Part shown: positions 7,962 to 16,778 of the stretch, piece after piece
How positions within the stretch are numbered: the stretch's first letter is position 1
How the letters are laid out: each line of letters opens with the position of its first letter
Assembly: GCA_050250575.1 (NCBI GenBank)
Contig: JBFWOJ010000002.1
Span: forward strand, 62,001 to 126,000
DNA: 64,000 nucleotides
Source: SHVO01 sp050250575
GTDB taxonomy: Bacteria; Pseudomonadota; Alphaproteobacteria; Rhodospirillales; Rhodospirillaceae
Direction: 5' to 3'
Translations under genes and position numbers: made by a program
The notes under the pieces: generated by a model
Seen by the model: only the letters and a program-made list of their open reading frames with translations
What the model was told of the DNA's origin: nothing
Database searches by the model: none

Positions 7962-9319
7962 TCGGCGGGCGCCTCCGCGGGACGAAGTCCGGAACGGGGC
8001 ATTTCATCATGCTTGCGGCCGAGGAACCAGCCATTGACCGCCCAGAGTCCGGCGAGCACGGCGGCGACCACCATGGCGCCGGCCGGCCCGCTCCCGGCCG
8101 CATCGAGCGCCGTCTTCGCCTGGGCTCCGACATAATCCGCCGCGCGGTAGACCGGCACATCCACAAAGTTCTTGGCTTTATATTTGGATTCGGTGTCGAG
8201 CTTGCTCCACAGCATCTCACGGCCCGGGCGAACAAGAGCGTATTCACCCCAACGCCTGAGGATGAACACGGTTGCCAGCACCGGGAAGGTCGCCGCGAAG
8301 GACAACACGGCAAACCCGAGCACCATCACGATCGGCACGATCGTGAGAAGGGTGCGCACGCCAAAAGTCGCGGCAATGCGGCCCGTCAGGAACAGTTGGG
8401 TGATAATCGTGAGCGATTGTACTGCGATATCGATATTCGCGAACACCTCGGTGCGGCGCGTGCGGTCGGGGAACACTTCCTCCACGATGCGCAGTTGCTC
8501 GAAATAAAGAAACGTGTTCGCGGCGGACAACAGCACCACGAATAATGCGATTCCCACCAAGTACGGGGACTTCGCAACGATACGGATCCCGGCCAACGGA
8601 TTTCCGCCGAGCCCTCGGTCCGCCGTGGCGGCGAAGGCCGATTGCGGACGCTTCCAGATCGCGATCAGTATGCGCTGGCAGACGATGGCCATGACGAAAC
8701 CGGCGGAGCCGATGTACATGATGCCGTCGTTGCCGACGGAATCGACGGCAAGGCGGGTGATAATGGGCCCGGCAAGGGCTCCTGCCGTGCCGCCGGCCGC
8801 CATGATGCCAAACAGGCGCCGGACCTGCTCCCCGGTCAGCATCTCGAGCAGAAAGCTCCAGAAAACCGAGATCAGCATCAGATTGAGGACACTGATCCAG
8901 ACGTAGAAGAAAGAACCGACAGCCACATAGTCGGGATCGGCGCGCAACTGCTCGGCCGGGATGTCGGCCGCTTCACCGACTTTCAAGTAAAGCGAGACGA
9001 CGATGAGGATGACCGCGACCGAACCGTAGATGCACGGCAATAGGATCGAACGCCGGAACTTCGCGACCAACCATCCGAACAGCGGAACGATGGCGATCGA
9101 GAACAGCGCCGTGTAGAGCCAGAGGTCGGCGACAAATTCCCGTCCGAGGATCGTCCCGACCGTCTCGCGCACGGGACGTACGGCGAAGTAACTTCCGAGC
9201 ACAAAGAAATAGAGGAAGAAGGCGCAGACCGCCGCCGGGAGTTCATTCGGCTCGACCTTGGCCACGGCGTCCAGGACGCGCGCGAGCGGCGATTGCCGCG
9301 ATGTAGAAGGAGGAGCCAT
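7958..9319 (-). CDS. NTP/NDP exchange transporter-like 12-TM carrier
   Basis: A 453-residue integral membrane protein with about 12 hydrophobic helices. 'YFAVRPVRETVGT' after the first helix and 'FWSFLLEMLTGEQVRRLFGIMAAGGTAG' after the fifth resemble the ATP/ADP-translocase-like carriers of free-living proteobacteria, a branch of the MFS related to the Tlc carriers of Rickettsia. Whether it really exchanges nucleotides is not known for free-living homologues. It is co-transcribed with the crotonase gene (ATGA overlap). The start is an ATG about 80 bases from the divergent MFS gene's ribosome-binding region. Confidence 0.75.
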   Translation of the reverse strand: MAPPSTSRQSPLARVLDAVAKVEPNELPAAVCAFFLYFFVLGSYFAVRPVRETVGTILGREFVADLWLYTALFSIAIVPLFGWLVAKFRRSILLPCIYGSVAVILIVVSLYLKVGEAADIPAEQLRADPDYVAVGSFFYVWISVLNLMLISVFWSFLLEMLTGEQVRRLFGIMAAGGTAGALAGPIITRLAVDSVGNDGIMYIGSAGFVMAIVCQRILIAIWKRPQSAFAATADRGLGGNPLAGIRIVAKSPYLVGIALFVVLLSAANTFLYFEQLRIVEEVFPDRTRRTEVFANIDIAVQSLTIITQLFLTGRIAATFGVRTLLTIVPIVMVLGFAVLSFAATFPVLATVFILRRWGEYALVRPGREMLWSKLDTESKYKAKNFVDVPVYRAADYVGAQAKTALDAAGSGPAGAMVVAAVLAGLWAVNGWFLGRKHDEMPRSGLRPAEAPAE

Positions 9320-9428
9320 GGATTCCGATTCTCCCCGAAGAGGCCCCGCACTATAGGCAAAGTGGAGCGCTCAAGTCTCGGGTACGCCGGCGACGGCGTT
9401 GAAAAATTTCTGTTACGATAGAGATATC

Positions 9429-10658
9429 ATGGCTTTCCCTTCGAACTTTGCGGCGCTGCGCCGCACGCTTTCCAACCGGGACTTCGCCATGTTCACCGCC
9501 GGCAGCCTGGTGTCGGTGATCGGCACGTGGATGCAGCGTGTGGCGGTGGGATGGCTGACGTGGGAACTGACCCATTCGGCGGCGTGGCTGGGCGCGGTGG
9601 CGGCGGCCGAATTCCTGCCGACCATCGTCGTTGCACCGATCGTCGGGGCCCTCGCCGACCGTTACGACCGGCGTAGCATCGCCCTGGTCGGGCAGATCCT
9701 CGCCACGTTGCAGGCGTCCCTGCTCGCTGCGCTGACGATCACCGGCTTTGTAACGCCGATGTGGATCTTCCTCTTACAACTCTCTTCAGGTTTCTTTCAG
9801 CCGGCGACGCAAACGGCGCGGCTGGTGCTCGTGCCCAGCCTTGTGCCGCGCGAAAACCTCGGCAATGCCGTGGCGATCAGTTCCCTCACGTTCAACATCG
9901 CGAGAATCCTAGGCCCCGGACTTTCGGGTCTCATGATCGCAACGATGGGCGCCGGCTATTCCTTCGCCGCCAATGCGGCGAGCTATCTTGGCGTCATCGC
10001 TTCGCTGATGGCGATGACGGTTCCGCCGCGCGCGGCCGCCCAAGCTTCGACGCCGTCGTTCTGGGGAGCGGTGTGGGCCGATATCGGCGAAGGCGCCCGC
10101 TATACTTTCACCCACGCCGATTTGCGCGTTTCCGTCGTACTGATTGGAATCTGCAGCCTGCTGGCATGGCCGCTCAGCGATCTGATGGCTGGAATCGCCG
10201 ATTTGCGGCTCGGCCAAGGCGTCGAAGGACTGGCCTTGCTGACGTCGGCGCAAGGCGTGGGCGCGATCGGCGCCGGCCTGTTCGTAGCCCAGCGGAGCAA
10301 TCACGAAGACGCTTTGCGGATCGCGATCGCTTGCTCCATTGCAGGCGGCATCGCGCTGAGCGCGTTCGGGGCCAACACGATATTCTGGCTCGCGCTTCCG
10401 CTGGTGGCGGTCTTCGGGTTTCTCATGGTGCTGGCGAGCATCGGCACGCAAACCGCGACTCAAATGGTCGCGGACGAGCGCATGCGCGCGCGAACGATCA
10501 GCACCTGGTATACCGTAACGCGCGTCGGCCTCGCGCTCGGCGCGCTCATTCAGGGCGCAGCCGCAAGCATTACAGGGTTCGCCGCGCCTCTTATCACGGC
10601 AGGAGCTTTGACGGCGATCGCCGGTTCATATTTCTATCTGTCGCACCGCCGCGACTAG
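9429..10658 (+). CDS. MFS exporter, MFS_3/EntS-like
   Basis: A 409-residue major-facilitator protein with 12 predicted helices. The N-terminus 'ALRRTLSNRDFAMFTAGSLVSVIGTWMQRVAVGWL' region and the loop 'GALADRYDRRSIAL' (the MFS motif A between helices 2 and 3) match the EntS-like (PF05977) exporters. The start at 9429 (ATGGCTTTC) is preferred to a position 10 codons upstream because the protein then begins as its relatives do. Substrate unknown. It runs into the convergent MazG-like gene, the stops overlapping by 4 bases (CTAG). Confidence 0.85.
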   Translation: MAFPSNFAALRRTLSNRDFAMFTAGSLVSVIGTWMQRVAVGWLTWELTHSAAWLGAVAAAEFLPTIVVAPIVGALADRYDRRSIALVGQILATLQASLLAALTITGFVTPMWIFLLQLSSGFFQPATQTARLVLVPSLVPRENLGNAVAISSLTFNIARILGPGLSGLMIATMGAGYSFAANAASYLGVIASLMAMTVPPRAAAQASTPSFWGAVWADIGEGARYTFTHADLRVSVVLIGICSLLAWPLSDLMAGIADLRLGQGVEGLALLTSAQGVGAIGAGLFVAQRSNHEDALRIAIACSIAGGIALSAFGANTIFWLALPLVAVFGFLMVLASIGTQTATQMVADERMRARTISTWYTVTRVGLALGALIQGAAASITGFAAPLITAGALTAIAGSYFYLSHRRD

Positions 10659-10957
10659 CGCTGTTTGGCGGCGATCTTGGCGTCGATCTTGGCGCGTGTG
10701 GCCACGAAGATCTCTTCCGGCTTTCGTCCGAGAAGGCGGCACAGGCGGATCCAGTGATACATCACATCGCCCAACTCCTCCGCACACCGGGCCTCGTCGA
10801 AGGTACCATCGCGAATGAGCTTCTTCACCTCGGTCGCCACTTCGCCGGCCTCGCTGGCAAGCCCCAGCCCGAGGTAGGACAATAAGCGGTCGCGGTCGCC
10901 GGAGGTCGCCCTGCTGTGGATGGTGTCGGCCCACACGCCGAAATCGTCGAGCGTCAT
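10655..10957 (-). CDS. MazG-like nucleotide pyrophosphohydrolase
   Basis: A 100-residue single-domain protein with the divalent-metal motif of all-alpha NTP pyrophosphatases: 'LASEAGEVATEVKK' followed by 'CAEELGDVMYHW'. It should hydrolyse nucleoside triphosphates to monophosphate and pyrophosphate, a house-cleaning function. Length fits the short MazG-like/iMazG class rather than the ~260-residue two-domain MazG. Confidence 0.85.
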   Translation of the reverse strand: MTLDDFGVWADTIHSRATSGDRDRLLSYLGLGLASEAGEVATEVKKLIRDGTFDEARCAEELGDVMYHWIRLCRLLGRKPEEIFVATRAKIDAKIAAKQR

Positions 10958-11022
10958 ATATTTCCCCTCGTCAAATGCCGCTATGATATCAATATAAGTG
11001 ATACTTGCTGAGGAGACAGGAC

Positions 11023-11619
11023 ATGAGTGCCGGTGAAGCAGGCGTATTAGGTGTCGTTACCGCGGTCGCGGTCATATTGGGCGTCGCTTCGCTCAGCGCG
11101 CGGACGGAAAGCGCGCAACCGTCTGCGCTTTCGGCGGATGGAACCGTGAACGCCTGCGCTCTATTGACGGACAAGGAAGTCGCCTCGACGCTCCAGCTCC
11201 AGGTTGCGCCGGCGGACCGGCGCGACGACGGCAATCTGGACGACCGTCCGGGCTACGAAGGCTCGTATTCCTCCACCTGCGTGTGGCGCGTTGCCGAAGA
11301 CAGCGGCAGGGACAGCGTCGATCTCCCCATGGCGGGGATGCGGTTTGCGATCCTGAATGCGATCACCTGGCCAAAGGGCAGCGGCAAGGCGAAGAACTTC
11401 CTGCAGAGCTTCCACGATGCCGCGGAGCACGACATCATCCCGTCGAAGCCCGTTCCGCTCAAGGGCATCGGCGACGACGCGCTGTGGTGGGGCGACGGGG
11501 TCGCCTCGCGCGTCGGCGACGTGAGCTTTGGCGTCTCGGTCTTCCTGCAGAATGGCGACAAAGTCACCCAGCGCGCCATGGAAGAAGCGCTGGCGCGGAA
11601 GATCGCCAGCCGACTCTAA
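11023..11619 (+). CDS. Secreted or membrane-anchored hypothetical protein
   Basis: A 198-residue protein with a hydrophobic N-terminal helix ('GVLGVVTAVAVILGVASL') that could be a signal anchor, then a globular domain beginning 'NACALLTDKEVASTLQ'. That phrase resembles the start of DUF3558-type lipoprotein domains. A second Cys in 'SSTCVWRV' could form a disulfide with the first. AGGAG at 11011-11015 lies 7 bases before the ATG and decides the start. The stop overlaps the convergent truncated DUF1761 gene by 4 bases. Function unknown. Confidence 0.65.
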   Translation: MSAGEAGVLGVVTAVAVILGVASLSARTESAQPSALSADGTVNACALLTDKEVASTLQLQVAPADRRDDGNLDDRPGYEGSYSSTCVWRVAEDSGRDSVDLPMAGMRFAILNAITWPKGSGKAKNFLQSFHDAAEHDIIPSKPVPLKGIGDDALWWGDGVASRVGDVSFGVSVFLQNGDKVTQRAMEEALARKIASRL

Positions 11620-11801
11620 CTCACGTTCATCAGCAGGGCGTTCGAGACCGCGACCTTCGGGCTGCCGAGCTCATCCTTTCTCTTGCCGAGCGCGTTCATC
11701 CAGGCGGTGCCGAACGTGGCGGGCATGTACCAGACAAAACCCATGACCATAGCGGCCAAGGCCGCGACGACCGCACCGAGCCAATTGAAGTCAGCGAACA
11801 T
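11616..11801 (-). pseudogene. Truncated DUF1761-like membrane protein (N-terminal half only)
   Basis: 61 residues whose first 45 match the DUF1761 pattern: a first helix 'WLGAVVAALAAMVMGFVWY', then 'PATFGTAWMNALGKRKDEL'. Family members usually run to about 130 residues with three more membrane helices; here the frame ends with TAG immediately after 'NALLMNVS', at the convergent stop of the upstream gene. The missing C-terminal half is not seen downstream in another frame. This suggests a 3' deletion that brought the two convergent genes together. It could alternatively be a functional small protein. The start overlaps the DUF423 gene by 11 bp. Confidence 0.5.
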
Positions 11802-12225
11802 CCGAGTCCTCCCCCTTGGTTCCCTTCAGCCCGGGCAGCACAGCCATGAGGGCCCCGGCGGCGAATAAGCACCATCCGATCATTGCGGCGATGCCGCCCC
11901 AGGGCGCGAAGAACCCCGGGCCGGCGAAGGAAATGGAATAGAGCGCCCCGGAAAAGAGCACGGCGCCGATCCCGAGCAGGACCGCGGCCGCGCGCAGGAC
12001 GGCACGGGAACGATGATCCGCCACACGCTCGCCAATGACGGTTGCAATCAAAAGGCCAAGCGCGTGATTCATCTGAAAATTGGCGCCTTCCTTGAACCAG
12101 ACCACGGCTTGCTCCATCGCGGGCGCGACGGTCACGAGCCCGTGGGCGGCAAAGGCGTCGGCCGAGACAGAGATCAGCGCCAAGAGCGCGCCAAAGGCAT
12201 ACATACACACGGCAAAACGACTCAT
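11791..12225 (-). CDS. DUF423 family inner-membrane protein (YgdD-like)
   Basis: 144 residues with four hydrophobic helices. The N-terminal pattern 'FGALLALISVSADAFAAHGL' and 'WFKEGANFQMNHALGLL' matches DUF423: a GA-rich first helix followed by the 'AFAAHGL' and 'Q..HALGLL' motifs. Function of the family is not established. It lies between the HD-domain gene upstream and the DUF1761 remnant downstream, all on the minus strand with little or no spacing. Confidence 0.8.
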   Translation of the reverse strand: MSRFAVCMYAFGALLALISVSADAFAAHGLVTVAPAMEQAVVWFKEGANFQMNHALGLLIATVIGERVADHRSRAVLRAAAVLLGIGAVLFSGALYSISFAGPGFFAPWGGIAAMIGWCLFAAGALMAVLPGLKGTKGEDSDVR

Positions 12226-12234
12226 GGCGATCTC

Positions 12235-12894
12235 CTATTGGCGGTTCTGCAAGGCAAGCGCCTTCTCGAGCACATGGAAGCCGTCGAGGAAACGCCGCTC
12301 GGCCTCGGCGACAGGGAGCGGAGTCAATGTCACGTCTTTCAGGGGCTTTTCCGTAAAGCCCAGCACGCTCTTACATTCGCCGGCCGTGAACCCGGCGAGC
12401 TGAACAGCTTCCGTCGCGGCGGCGATCCGGTCGGCCTTCTTGATCAACGCCTTGTCGGCCGGCGCAAGCGTTGGTTTCAACCCGAAGCGTATGTAGATGG
12501 CGGCGGTGAGCCGACGCTCGACCTCCTTGAATACGTCCCCGACGACGGCTTTGAGGGGCGTGATCAAGTCGTGAGTAACATATTCTGACGCATCATGAAG
12601 CTTGGTCGCCATGAGCAGGCTGGCCGGCGCCCGTGGTTTCAAACGGCGCATGATCTCAACCGTAAGGTCGGAATGTTGAGCGACGCTCCAACCGTGGGGT
12701 CCGCGGGTCTGCCCATTCCAGCGGGTGTTGCGGGCCAGGCCTAAAGCGATATCTTCGATTTCAATATCGAGCGGCGAGGGCTCGACGAGATTGAGCCGCC
12801 GCCCGGACAGCATGCGCTGCCAGGTGCGGGGGGCGTGGTCGGCGAGGCTTGCCCGGGCCGGCTTGGTCTGCGTTTTCAACCGTATTTCCTTCAA
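12235..12894 (-). CDS. HD-domain phosphohydrolase (YfbR-like)
   Basis: 219 residues. The metal-binding pattern of the HD superfamily is visible: His in 'WSVAQHSDL', the His-Asp pair in 'ATKLHDASEYV', and a later Asp in 'IKKADRIAAATE'. The layout and 'EYVTHDLITPLK' resemble the 5'-nucleotidase YfbR group and related alphaproteobacterial HD proteins that act on deoxynucleoside monophosphates. The N-terminal ~25 residues are basic and probably flexible. It begins an apparent operon with DUF423 and DUF1761. Confidence 0.78.
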   Translation of the reverse strand: MKEIRLKTQTKPARASLADHAPRTWQRMLSGRRLNLVEPSPLDIEIEDIALGLARNTRWNGQTRGPHGWSVAQHSDLTVEIMRRLKPRAPASLLMATKLHDASEYVTHDLITPLKAVVGDVFKEVERRLTAAIYIRFGLKPTLAPADKALIKKADRIAAATEAVQLAGFTAGECKSVLGFTEKPLKDVTLTPLPVAEAERRFLDGFHVLEKALALQNRQ

Positions 12895-13015
12895 AACTTT
12901 GCGTTGTCCGGCAGAAAGAATACCTTAAAACTTCTAAAATATGATCCCGGGCACGGGCTTGGATGAAGGCGCCGGTGAAGCGCCACGTCCAAAGAAGGGG
13001 AATGAGCACGTACCT

Positions 13016-13609
13016 ATGGCTGCGGCGACGTCAGATTATCTGAAGCCCATCAGTTTCCTGGTGGTCGATGACCGCGCCTATATGCGCCGGGTCATCAAAG
13101 GTATTTTGGAAACGTTGGGTTGCAAGCGCATCGACGAGGCGCAGCATGGCGGCGAAGCCCTGGGGATCATGCGCAGCTGGGCGCCCGACATCGTGATCAC
13201 CGAATGGCTGTTGCAGCCGATGAGCGGGCTCGAGTTCCTCAAGTCGGTACGCGCCGACAAGACCAACAATATCCGCTTCACTCCGATCATCATGATCACG
13301 TCGGAGACGCGCCGCGAGAAAGTGATTTTGGCGCGGAACTGCGGCGTCACCGAATATGTCGCCAAGCCGTTCAACGCCAAGAGCCTGATCCTGCGCATCC
13401 GCGAAGTGATCGAGCGCCCGCGTCCCTTCGTGGACATTTCGGGCACCTACTTCGGTCCCGACCGCCGCCGCCGCTCGGAAGTGATGTCCGAGGGCGAGGA
13501 AAAACGCGGCAAGGGGCCGCGCACGCCGATGACCAAGGAAGAGATGAGGGCAAGCCTGACCCAGGAACAGATCGACAAGCTGGTGGCCGGCGACGCCATC
13601 AAAGAATGA
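13016..13609 (+). CDS. CheY-like receiver protein with Glu in place of the phosphoryl Asp
   Basis: 197 residues: a receiver domain (~residues 10-135) and a ~60-residue tail containing 'YFGPDRRRR', a C-terminal signature shared by many alphaproteobacterial single-domain receivers. The acidic pocket 'VVDDRAYMRR' (Asp18, Asp19), the Thr region 'IIMITSET' and the Lys in 'VAKPFNAK' are intact. At the phospho-acceptor site the sequence reads 'PDIVITEWLLQPMSG': Glu63 replaces the expected Asp. A Glu there cannot form the usual labile acyl phosphate and often mimics the active state. The ATG at 13016 is chosen because the residues upstream do not belong to the fold. Confidence 0.85.
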   Translation: MAAATSDYLKPISFLVVDDRAYMRRVIKGILETLGCKRIDEAQHGGEALGIMRSWAPDIVITEWLLQPMSGLEFLKSVRADKTNNIRFTPIIMITSETRREKVILARNCGVTEYVAKPFNAKSLILRIREVIERPRPFVDISGTYFGPDRRRRSEVMSEGEEKRGKGPRTPMTKEEMRASLTQEQIDKLVAGDAIKE

Positions 13610-13649
13610 CGTTCCGCGATCTTTTTGCTCTTCGCGCCATTACGACATC

Positions 13650-14882
13650 ATGAGCGATAACGTCCTCATCGTCGGCGCCGGACAAGCCGCCGCGCAAACC
13701 GCGATCTTCCTGCGCCAGAATCACTTCGCCGGCCCGATCACCATCATCGGGGACGAAGCGTACCTTCCGTATGAGCGCCCGCCGCTGTCGAAGGGATTTC
13801 TGGCGCACGAAGTCGAGCTGGAGCGTATGTACATGCGTCCAGCCTCGTTCTACGCCGACAAGCACATCGATTTACGCCTCAAGAGCACGGTCCTGCACAT
13901 CGACCGCGTACAGAAGACGGTGGGACTTGCGACGGGCGAGGTGCTGCCCTACGGCAAACTGGTGCTGGCGACCGGCGGACGCACGCGGCGGATGATCTGT
14001 CCCGGCGCCGATCTGCCGGGGGTCCACTACTTGCGCAACATCGACGATGTGCGCGGTTTCAGAGGGCGTCTGAACGCGGGCGCCAGAGTTGTCATCATCG
14101 GGGGCGGATATATCGGCCTGGAAGTCGCGTCCGTCGCGGTCAAGCGAGGCTGCAAGGTGACGATCCTCGAAATGATGCCGCTTGTGCTGAACCGTGTCGT
14201 CGCACCGGAGATGTCGCGGTTCTATGAGCATATCCATCGCGCCGAGGGCGTGGACATCCGCACATCCGAGACGGTGAGCGGGTTCGAGGGTGCGGGCGTG
14301 CTGTCGCGCGTTCGCTGCAGCGACGGCACATCGATCGACGCGGACCTCGCGGTGATCGGCATCGGCATCGTGCCGAACGTCGAGTTGGCGGTGGAAGCGG
14401 GTCTGCCGGTCGACAACGGCATCGTCGTGGACGAATGCGCGCGCACGATCGATCCCGACATCTTTGCCGCCGGCGACTGCACCAATCACCCTTCACGCAT
14501 CGTCGGCGAAAACCTGCGCCTGGAATCGGTGCCGAATGCCTTGGGTCAAGGAAAGGCCGCGGCGCTTGCGATCGCCGGCAAGCCGGCGCCCTACGACGAA
14601 GTTCCGTGGTTCTGGTCCGACCAGTACGACCTGAAACTGCAGATGGCAGGACTATCGAGGCCCGGCGATCAGGTCGTCATCCGCGGCGCGATGGACGCGC
14701 GCAAGTTCTCCGCCTGCTATCTGCGGGAGGGAGCTTTCGTCGCCTGCCATGCCGTGAACATGGCCAAAGACTTCCTGCAATCGAAGAAACTGATTTCGCA
14801 CCGCGTGCGTCCGGATCCTGGCCTGCTGGCGGATGCGGACAGGCCGCTGCAGACGTTCCTGCCCGCGGTGACCGAAGCGTAA
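13650..14882 (+). CDS. FAD-dependent ferredoxin/rubredoxin reductase-like oxidoreductase
   Basis: 410 residues with two Rossmann folds: FAD site 'LIVGAGQAAAQTA' at the N-terminus, NAD(P)H site 'VIIGGGYIGLEVA' near residue 150, and the FAD motif 'DIFAAGDCTN' near residue 275, followed by a Reductase_C domain. This is the architecture of putidaredoxin/rhodocoxin reductases, which pass electrons from NAD(P)H to a [2Fe-2S] ferredoxin that feeds a P450 or dioxygenase. No ferredoxin, P450 or ring hydroxylase is adjacent, so the partner is unknown. Confidence 0.88.
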   Translation: MSDNVLIVGAGQAAAQTAIFLRQNHFAGPITIIGDEAYLPYERPPLSKGFLAHEVELERMYMRPASFYADKHIDLRLKSTVLHIDRVQKTVGLATGEVLPYGKLVLATGGRTRRMICPGADLPGVHYLRNIDDVRGFRGRLNAGARVVIIGGGYIGLEVASVAVKRGCKVTILEMMPLVLNRVVAPEMSRFYEHIHRAEGVDIRTSETVSGFEGAGVLSRVRCSDGTSIDADLAVIGIGIVPNVELAVEAGLPVDNGIVVDECARTIDPDIFAAGDCTNHPSRIVGENLRLESVPNALGQGKAAALAIAGKPAPYDEVPWFWSDQYDLKLQMAGLSRPGDQVVIRGAMDARKFSACYLREGAFVACHAVNMAKDFLQSKKLISHRVRPDPGLLADADRPLQTFLPAVTEA

Positions 14883-14950
14883 GCCCTTGTCCGCGCGGGT
14901 GCATTCACTCCGGGCTTGCGGTTCGTGGTTGAGTGATTAGGCTGGGAGCC

Positions 14951-15127
14951 ATGGACGAGCCGGTCGTCATCGATATTGCCGCATTCCAACACACCCCGAG
15001 CACGCGCGCCCGCGATCCGGGCCCGCCGTCCAATCCGAATCCTCCACCGCCGGCGCCCGCGGTGAAGTATCAGGAAGAACCGAGTCCTCATCCTTATCGC
15101 GGCCAGACGATCAACTTCACGGTCTGA
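14951..15127 (+). CDS. Small proline-rich hypothetical protein
   Basis: 58 residues from the ATG at 14951. The middle is dominated by Pro ('PPSNPNPPPPAPAVKY') and the ends are polar, so it is probably unstructured. No family recognised. GGGAG at 14943-14947, five bases before the ATG, can serve as ribosome binding site. It lies between two enzyme genes. Coding status is uncertain. Confidence 0.4.
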   Translation: MDEPVVIDIAAFQHTPSTRARDPGPPSNPNPPPPAPAVKYQEEPSPHPYRGQTINFTV

Positions 15128-15245
15128 TCGCCCGGGACTCTCCGCTTTCCAGTTCATCGCGTCAGGGACGCACGGTTCCCTCGCCGGCCGGCCTATGGGC
15201 GCGTGGAGGTTCCCCCTTTTCCTGGCCACCCTTATAAAGGCGGCC

Positions 15246-16775
15246 ATGACGCACAATCTTTTTGAAATTTTCCGCGCGCGATTTCCCAAGGAGAGGACAC
15301 GCCCCTTCATCACCCGGCCCGATGGGTCGGTCTTCAGCTACCAAGATCTGGAGATCATGTCGGGGCGGCTCGCGGCGTTGCTGGTCGACCTCGACGTAAA
15401 ACCGGGCGACCGCGTCGCGATGCAGGTGGAGAAATCCCCCGAAGCGCTCTTTCTGTATCTCGCATGCCTAAGAGCCGGCGCGGTGTTCCTACCGATGAAC
15501 ACCGGCTATCGTGCCGATGAGCTGGATTATTTCATCGACGACGCGCAGCCGAGCGTCGTGGTCGCCGATCCGGGCGTTGATGCTCTCCCCGGTGTCTGCG
15601 CCGCGCGCCGCGTGCCGCATCTGCTCACGCTCGACGCGAGCGGGCAGGGAACGCTCATGGACCGCGCGGCGAGCCGTCCGCCGCTTGCCGGTTCCGTGGA
15701 CCGCGACGGCAACGACCTCGCCGCGATCCTTTATTCCTCAGGCACGACGGGCAAACCCAAGGGCGTGATGCTGAGTCACGGGAACCTTGCCGCCAATGCC
15801 GCGGCGCTGCATGAAGTCTGGCGATTTGGGCCCGACGATGTGCTGTTGCACAGCTTGCCGATCTTCCATGTCCACGGCCTCTTTGTCGCCCTCAATACCG
15901 TGCTGATGAACGGAACGGGCATGATCTTTCACGGGCGCTTCACGCCCGACGACGTCGTTCGCGACCTGCCGAAAGCCACCGTGTTCATGGGCGTGCCGAC
16001 ATATTATGTACGACTCCTCGCTCATGCCGGATTCACGAAGGCCGCGGCGGCGAACGTGCGGCTGTTCATCAGCGGTTCGGCGCCGCTGCTCGATGAGACA
16101 TTCCGCGCTTTCGAACAGCGCACCGGCAAGCAGATTCTCGAGCGCTACGGGATGACGGAGGCCTGCATCATCACCAGCGCGCACATCGATCGCCCGCGCA
16201 CGGCCGGCGCCGTGGGCTGGCCCCTGCCCGGGCTGGTTCTGCGCATCGCCGACGAAGCCAATCATCCGGTACCAAACGGAACGACCGGCGAAATCCAGAT
16301 CAAGGGACCAAGCGTCTTCCGCGGCTATTGGCGCAAACCGGAGAAGACCCTCGACGACTTCACGGTGGACGGCTTCTTCAAGACCGGAGACCTCGCGCAA
16401 CTCGATCCCGATGGGATGGTGAACATCGTCGGGCGCGCGAAAGACATGATGATCTCGGGAGGATTCAATGTTTACCCGAAGGAAATTGAAAACGTGATCG
16501 ACGGACTGCCCGGCGTGGCCGAGTCGGCCGTGGTCGGCATGCCCCATCCGGACTTCGGCGAGGCCGGTCTTGCGATCATCACGATGAACGCCGGCGCATC
16601 GCCGCTCTCGTCCGACGCCGTGCGCACAGCCCTGAAAGGCGCGCTTGCGAGCTTCAAGGTGCCGAAAATGATCGTGTTCGCCGACGCTCTGCCGCGAAAC
16701 GCCATGGGCAAGGTGCAGAAGAATGTCCTGCGGCAGACCTACCGCGCCGCATGGGACGCAACCTTGAGGGGCTGA
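15246..16775 (+). CDS. matB: Malonyl-CoA synthetase (MatB-like, AMP-forming)
   Basis: Activates malonate (or a substituted malonate) with ATP and CoA to malonyl-CoA. The 509-residue sequence shows the ANL-family P-loop 'YSSGTTGKPKG', the 'ERYGMTEA' motif, the hinge region 'GFFKTGDLA', 'GRAKDMMISGGFNVYPKEIE' and the catalytic lysine in 'NAMGKVQKN'. Overall spelling is close to the Rhizobium/Rhodopseudomonas MatB type ('GDRVAMQVEKSPEALFLYLACLRAGAVFLPMNTGY' region). The usual partners matA and matC are not adjacent, so another acyl-CoA synthetase specificity cannot be excluded. Start at 15246 removes an unrelated 17-residue extension. Confidence 0.85.
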   Translation: MTHNLFEIFRARFPKERTRPFITRPDGSVFSYQDLEIMSGRLAALLVDLDVKPGDRVAMQVEKSPEALFLYLACLRAGAVFLPMNTGYRADELDYFIDDAQPSVVVADPGVDALPGVCAARRVPHLLTLDASGQGTLMDRAASRPPLAGSVDRDGNDLAAILYSSGTTGKPKGVMLSHGNLAANAAALHEVWRFGPDDVLLHSLPIFHVHGLFVALNTVLMNGTGMIFHGRFTPDDVVRDLPKATVFMGVPTYYVRLLAHAGFTKAAAANVRLFISGSAPLLDETFRAFEQRTGKQILERYGMTEACIITSAHIDRPRTAGAVGWPLPGLVLRIADEANHPVPNGTTGEIQIKGPSVFRGYWRKPEKTLDDFTVDGFFKTGDLAQLDPDGMVNIVGRAKDMMISGGFNVYPKEIENVIDGLPGVAESAVVGMPHPDFGEAGLAIITMNAGASPLSSDAVRTALKGALASFKVPKMIVFADALPRNAMGKVQKNVLRQTYRAAWDATLRG

Positions 16776-16778
16776 TCC

